NCBI GenBank assembly: GCA_027366195.1
Contig: DAHXKW010000090.1
Location: 1-9,613 of the forward strand
DNA from: Alphaproteobacteria bacterium
Lineage (GTDB): Bacteria; Pseudomonadota; Alphaproteobacteria; G02398745; G023898745
DNA: 9,613 nucleotides
Direction: 5' to 3'
Part shown: piece by piece, positions 6,773-9,613 of the stretch
Position numbering within the stretch: position 1 is the stretch's first letter
Layout: each line of letters starts with the position of its first letter
Translations under genes and position numbers: made by a program
Notes under the pieces: model-generated
What the model saw: only the letters and a program-made list of their open reading frames with translations
What the model was told of the DNA's origin: nothing
The model's database searches: none

Positions 6773-7998
6773 GAACCTGTTTTCTTATTTTTCTTAGCTG
6801 TTTTTTGTTTGCAGAGCCACTCTTGTTCAGATAAACCATCGATTGATTTGATTTTTACAGGACAGCCTTCGAAGATTCTTAAGCTGGCAACGTTGATTAC
6901 CAGCTGCCCTTTTTTCAAGCCCTCATCGATGACACGTTCTTTTCCTATGGCAAAACCTTTAATGACTTTTTTCTTAACAGCTTTTCCACGCTCTACAACA
7001 TATACAAAGTTTTCTTCACCTACAGAAACAATAGCGGCTTCAGGAACTTTGAAAGCATCTGTTTCCACCCCCGTGATAACTTGTACGTCACCCATCATCC
7101 CCGCTTTTAAGCGTTGATCACTATTGTCCACCTCAGCACGTAATAGAATGGTCCGAGTTTCCTTATTGATGACAGAGTCTACAGCGATCACCTTTCCCTT
7201 AAATTCGGTTTCTGGGTAAGCTTCTACTTTAACTATCACATCTTGATCTTTACTGATCTCGCTAAAATTTTTAGAAGCAATAGGCATATCGACATAAATA
7301 GTCTGATCATCCACAAGTGTAACAATAGGAGTATCAGGTTTTATATATTCACCCACACGGTAATGTTCCACGATACCGACAACGCCGGAGAAAGGTGCCT
7401 TTATTATGGTTTTGTCCAATTGTGCTTTAGCCTCTGCTTCTCGTCCTTTGGCTTGTTCGAATTCACTTTTTGCTTTATCGAATTCACTTTGGCTTATACT
7501 TTGTTTTTCAAATAGTTTTTCGGCACGATGAAAGTCTGCTTCTGTTTTAACGCGTGCGCCTATAGTGTTTTGATAGCGGCCTTGCGCCTCAGCATCATCG
7601 AACTCAATGAGTGTATCGCCTTCATTAACCATTTCCCCTTCTTGTAAAGGGAGGGCTTTTATGCGTGCGCCACTTGAGATTTCACATTTAAAGGTTACGG
7701 CCGATTTTGCTTTAATTTCACCAATAGCATATAATCGACGATAAATTGTTTCTGATTTACATTCGTGTGCGTCTACGGGTACTGCTTGTAGTTGAAATCC
7801 TTCTTCTTTTGCTTCTCGTTCAAGAACAAAACGGCAAAAATGCTTTAGTGAAGGTGATAGGAGCCGACTGACCATTCCAATGCAGACAAATCCAAAAACT
7901 GTTCCAATAAGAATTTGTTGCGCTCTTTCTTTGTTAATGCTTTCCCAATAATTTTTTATATTTTGCAAGATTTTTTCTAAATTAAAATCCCATTTCAT
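6769..7998 (-). CDS. RND/HlyD-type efflux periplasmic adaptor (membrane fusion protein)
   Basis: Periplasmic adaptor that would link an inner-membrane pump to an outer-membrane channel. It has 409 residues. In order: a roughly 27-residue cytoplasmic N-terminus, one transmembrane anchor (about 28-47, ILIGTVFGFVCIGMV), a spacer, a split lipoyl domain (about 104-136 and 198-230; EGEMVNEGDTL and APFSGVVGIV are classic), an alpha-helical hairpin between the halves rich in Lys, Glu, Ala and Gln (about 137-196), then beta-barrel and membrane-proximal domains (TRTILLRAEV, LKAGMMGDVQV, VPEAAIV). The C-terminal tail is lysine-rich (KKNKKTGS). No lipobox cysteine is seen at the N-terminus. The ATG at 7998 has no strong Shine-Dalgarno. 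No pump or TolC-like gene is in the window, so the partner must be elsewhere. It lies 65 bp downstream of pgeF in the same direction and could be its operon partner. Substrate unknown. Confidence 0.88.
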   Translation of the reverse strand: MKWDFNLEKILQNIKNYWESINKERAQQILIGTVFGFVCIGMVSRLLSPSLKHFCRFVLEREAKEEGFQLQAVPVDAHECKSETIYRRLYAIGEIKAKSAVTFKCEISSGARIKALPLQEGEMVNEGDTLIEFDDAEAQGRYQNTIGARVKTEADFHRAEKLFEKQSISQSEFDKAKSEFEQAKGREAEAKAQLDKTIIKAPFSGVVGIVEHYRVGEYIKPDTPIVTLVDDQTIYVDMPIASKNFSEISKDQDVIVKVEAYPETEFKGKVIAVDSVINKETRTILLRAEVDNSDQRLKAGMMGDVQVITGVETDAFKVPEAAIVSVGEENFVYVVERGKAVKKKVIKGFAIGKERVIDEGLKKGQLVINVASLRIFEGCPVKIKSIDGLSEQEWLCKQKTAKKNKKTGS

Positions 7999-8063
7999 AA
8001 GGCATAAAAAATATAGTTTAATCGTGGCTATTGTAACATATAATTTTGGTGCTAAGGATTAGC

Positions 8064-8816
8064 TTATAAAATCCCGATTACACTGGATTGCCCACCGCAA
8101 AATGGTTCTTTCTTGTGTGTGGAACGCCGATAACTAAAGAAAGTTTCAGGTTGATCATAAGTGTTTTGTTCGATTTGATCAATCTGCGCAATTCCAGAAT
8201 CTTTTAAAATTTGTTGTGCTAATGCACGTAGGTTGAGGTGCCATTTATTATTTTGCCCTTTTTGAAAAATGTTTGAGGTTGAAACTCCTAATCTTACGGC
8301 CATATCATAAACTTCTTCTCCGACCTCTAGATGTTTTTTGCCAATGCAGGGGCCGACGGCGCATACAAGTTCACCCAAGTTACATATTTTTTTTAGCTCT
8401 TCTAAGGTGGATTGGATAACGCCATGTATAGACCCCTTCCATCCCGCATGTATTGCTGCAACGATTTTCTCTTTTTTATGGGCGATTAAGATTGGCATGC
8501 AATCTGCTGTTTGTACACCTATTAACAAACATGGTGTCCGAGTGATCAGAGCATCTCCATCTAGTCTTGGACTAGATTCTTGAACATGATGTACAGCTGT
8601 GGAATGTGTTTGATAGTTCATATGCAGTTTTTCACATCCCATAATTTCTATTATCCTACGGCGATTTTCGATAACATCTTCTGGTTTATCTGTTTTTTTT
8701 TCGAGTGTATTAAGTGTGGCATAATAGCCAGAGCTAACCCCACCTTTGCGCGTGAAGAATCCATGAGTGATGTGTGGTAATTTTGCCAAAGACTCTGATT
8801 TAAAATAGGGCAGCAT
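8064..8816 (-). CDS. pgeF: Peptidoglycan editing factor PgeF (YfiH/laccase-domain, purine nucleoside phosphorylase)
   Basis: Cu-oxidase_4/YfiH-family protein. Family members act on purine nucleosides, and E. coli PgeF prevents L-Ser being used in place of L-Ala in peptidoglycan precursors. It has 250 residues, standard length. Metal-site residues are intact: H71 (in THSTAVHHV), C106 (in TADCMPIL) and H123 (in AIHAGWKGSI), matching E. coli H71, C107 and H124. Other signatures are HGFFTRKGGVS (18-28), AVGPCIG (153-159), EVGEEVYD (164-171) and FFSYRRS (226-232). The start MLPYF is typical of the family. Its ATG (8816-8814) overlaps the ATG of the divergent CCA-family gene within CATG, so its promoter must lie inside that gene. 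Coding A-runs of 8 and 9 occur at 8387-8394 and 8693-8701. The efflux adaptor follows 65 bp downstream. Confidence 0.94.
   Translation of the reverse strand: MLPYFKSESLAKLPHITHGFFTRKGGVSSGYYATLNTLEKKTDKPEDVIENRRRIIEIMGCEKLHMNYQTHSTAVHHVQESSPRLDGDALITRTPCLLIGVQTADCMPILIAHKKEKIVAAIHAGWKGSIHGVIQSTLEELKKICNLGELVCAVGPCIGKKHLEVGEEVYDMAVRLGVSTSNIFQKGQNNKWHLNLRALAQQILKDSGIAQIDQIEQNTYDQPETFFSYRRSTHKKEPFCGGQSSVIGIL
8807..8810 (+). promoter_or_regulatory. Shine-Dalgarno for the CCA-family gene, inside pgeF
   Basis: AGGG lies 4 nt before the ATG at 8815, within the antisense of the first codons of pgeF. It supports this ATG as the start, although the start codons of the two divergent genes overlap. Confidence 0.45.
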
Positions 8817-9516
8817 GATTTATATCTCTTATCCGCAATCCATTTGTAGATTACTGAGTCAATTATCAAAGCACAAGGTTTATGTGGTTGGTGGTTTTAT
8901 TCGGGATGCTTTATTGTCTGAAGTTGATAAAACCATTTTGACTGGTAAACATAAAAAGGATGTTGATCTAGTTACCGCTGATCCTTTGGATATTTTTCTG
9001 CCAACCATTCAAAAGCTATCAAAAAAATATTATGTAGTAGAGCATTATCAAGTTGTACAATTTACGTTTGAAGATTATAAAGTGGCTTTAACGCGCTTAC
9101 GCTATGATCGAATTTGCGATGGTAGGCAAGCAGATGTTGTTTTCGTAAAGACACTTCAGGAGGATGTTTGGCGGCGAGATTTTACAATAAATGCACTGTA
9201 TGCTGATCCCAAGGGGATGATTATTGATTTTTCAGGTGGTTATCAAGATTTATGTCATCAAAAAATTAGATTTATAGGGGATCCCAAAATGCGCATTTTA
9301 GAGGATACTTTACGCATGCTACGTTATGTGCGGTTTTGCAGTTTCTTCCAAATGCCTATGGCTCCAGCCATTGTTGAATTGATCATGAAATATAGAGATC
9401 TTTTAAGCACTTTACCTCAAGATCGCGTGAGGCAAGAGATGTCTAAGATCATGCAACTTCCCTATGGGAAGAGGAATTTGGAAATTTTGCAGTTAAATGA
9501 TTATCATTATAAATAA
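8815..9516 (+). CDS. CCA tRNA nucleotidyltransferase / poly(A) polymerase family protein, C-terminally short
   Basis: Class II nucleotidyltransferase related to enzymes that add or repair the CCA 3' end of tRNA. Catalytic head: VVGGFIRDAL (24-33), the metal-binding D-x-D in KKDVDLVT (D49, D51), RRDFTINAL (120-128), then the neck motif LEDTLRMLRYVRF (162-174) and DRVRQEM (203-209). The head and first neck helices are complete, but the protein ends at 233 residues where alphaproteobacterial relatives usually reach about 380-420. The rest of the RNA-binding body and tail is missing. None of the three forward frames after 9516 continues it, so this is a real local truncation and not a single frameshift. 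The head is intact and codon use looks normal, so it may be a functional short enzyme; it could also be a decaying gene. I cannot tell CCA-adding from poly(A)-adding activity. Confidence 0.8.
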   Translation: MIYISYPQSICRLLSQLSKHKVYVVGGFIRDALLSEVDKTILTGKHKKDVDLVTADPLDIFLPTIQKLSKKYYVVEHYQVVQFTFEDYKVALTRLRYDRICDGRQADVVFVKTLQEDVWRRDFTINALYADPKGMIIDFSGGYQDLCHQKIRFIGDPKMRILEDTLRMLRYVRFCSFFQMPMAPAIVELIMKYRDLLSTLPQDRVRQEMSKIMQLPYGKRNLEILQLNDYHYK

Positions 9517-9517
9517 A

Positions 9518-9613
9518 TTAAGGCTGTAAGAGTTTTTGAAAAACATCTTTAAGAATCTTATTTTTTTGGATATTTGTCTCGCCTGCGGCTCGGGCCTCCG
9601 TAAACCCGAGCCA
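9518..9613 (-). CDS. 3' end of an unidentified protein gene (rest beyond window)
   Basis: From the window edge the minus strand reads 31 codons beginning WLGFTEARAAGET and ending DVFQKLLQP, then TAA at 9520-9518. Its stop lies 1 bp beyond the stop of the CCA-family gene, giving a tight tail-to-tail arrangement like the other convergent pairs here. The last 19 or so codons are AT-rich and charged, like ordinary coding sequence of this genome. The preceding codons fall in a GC-rich palindrome. I do not recognise the family. The frame could also be fortuitous, since only about 96 nt are visible. Confidence 0.4.
   Translation of the reverse strand, partial: WLGFTEARAAGETNIQKNKILKDVFQKLLQP
9587..9612. 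repeat. GC-rich perfect inverted repeat (8-bp arms, 10-nt loop)
   Basis: GGCTCGGG (9587-9594) and CCCGAGCC (9605-9612) are perfect reverse complements around a 10-nt loop. The surrounding 33 nt (9580-9612) contain 25 G or C, in contrast with the AT-rich sequence around. It could be part of a dispersed palindromic repeat inserted in the minus-strand gene, or a stem-loop downstream of the CCA-family gene. No T-run adjoins the visible left arm in the minus direction, and the window ends before the plus-strand side can be judged. Confidence 0.6.

Noticed and set aside
6809..7117. Plus-strand open frame of 102 codons opposite the efflux adaptor
   Set aside because: It lies entirely antisense to a confident gene, with a biased composition that follows the adaptor's codons; no independent support.
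8051..8063. Short hairpin GCTAA-GGA-TTAGC just after the pgeF stop, as a terminator
   Set aside because: The stem is only 5 bp, AT-rich, with no T-run after it in either direction; too weak to call.
1..9613. tRNA, rRNA, CRISPR, insertion sequence or prophage genes
   Set aside because: No GGTTCGA-type T-arm with a matching acceptor stem, no regularly spaced repeats, and no transposase or integrase motif was seen on either strand.

Overview
This is a gene-dense, AT-rich stretch of a bacterial chromosome. It carries ten recognisable protein genes plus the last 31-32 codons of an eleventh. No RNA genes, insertion sequences, CRISPR arrays or prophage genes were seen. The protein families fit an alphaproteobacterium: an RsmH with alphaproteobacterial-type motifs, a thioredoxin-reductase-like ferredoxin-NADP reductase, an epsilon exonuclease with the post-domain clamp motif, and a Bcr/CflA exporter. 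The low G+C content, A/T homopolymers, broken-up housekeeping operons and a shortened tRNA nucleotidyltransferase point to a reduced, host-associated lineage, such as a Holosporales-like or Rickettsiales-like endosymbiont. The taxonomic placement is inference from motif style; no search was run.

Layout. Left block (+): the 3' part of a ferredoxin-NADP reductase runs into rsmH with a 4-bp GTGA overlap. Second block (-): read right to left, a small D-Ala-D-Ala carboxypeptidase, a FieF-like cation efflux protein and a Bcr/CflA-type MFS exporter. The exporter meets rsmH tail to tail. Third block (+): secY then dnaQ, joined by an ATGA overlap and divergent from the carboxypeptidase. Fourth block (-): pgeF then an RND/HlyD-type membrane fusion protein that meets dnaQ tail to tail. 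Right end: a short CCA/poly(A)-polymerase-family gene (+) starts inside the start codon of pgeF. One base after its stop lies the stop of an unidentified minus-strand gene that leaves the window.

The genes do not form one pathway. They cover envelope work (carboxypeptidase, PgeF, SecY, two exporters and an efflux adaptor), translation and tRNA/rRNA maturation (RsmH, CCA enzyme), DNA proofreading (epsilon) and redox (ferredoxin-NADP reductase). The architecture is more informative than any single gene. secY is outside its usual ribosomal operon and rsmH is outside its usual cell-division cluster. Intergenic spaces are under 100 bp, and two convergent pairs share a TTAA at their stops. One divergent pair shares a CATG at its starts.

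I found no convincing undescribed multi-gene system. The best leads are a GC-rich perfect palindrome at the right edge, lying in frame within the unknown gene, and the truncated CCA-family protein next to it. Others are a SecY whose TM6-TM7 loop lacks the expected basic residues and a FieF homologue that has lost the C-terminal zinc-site residues.
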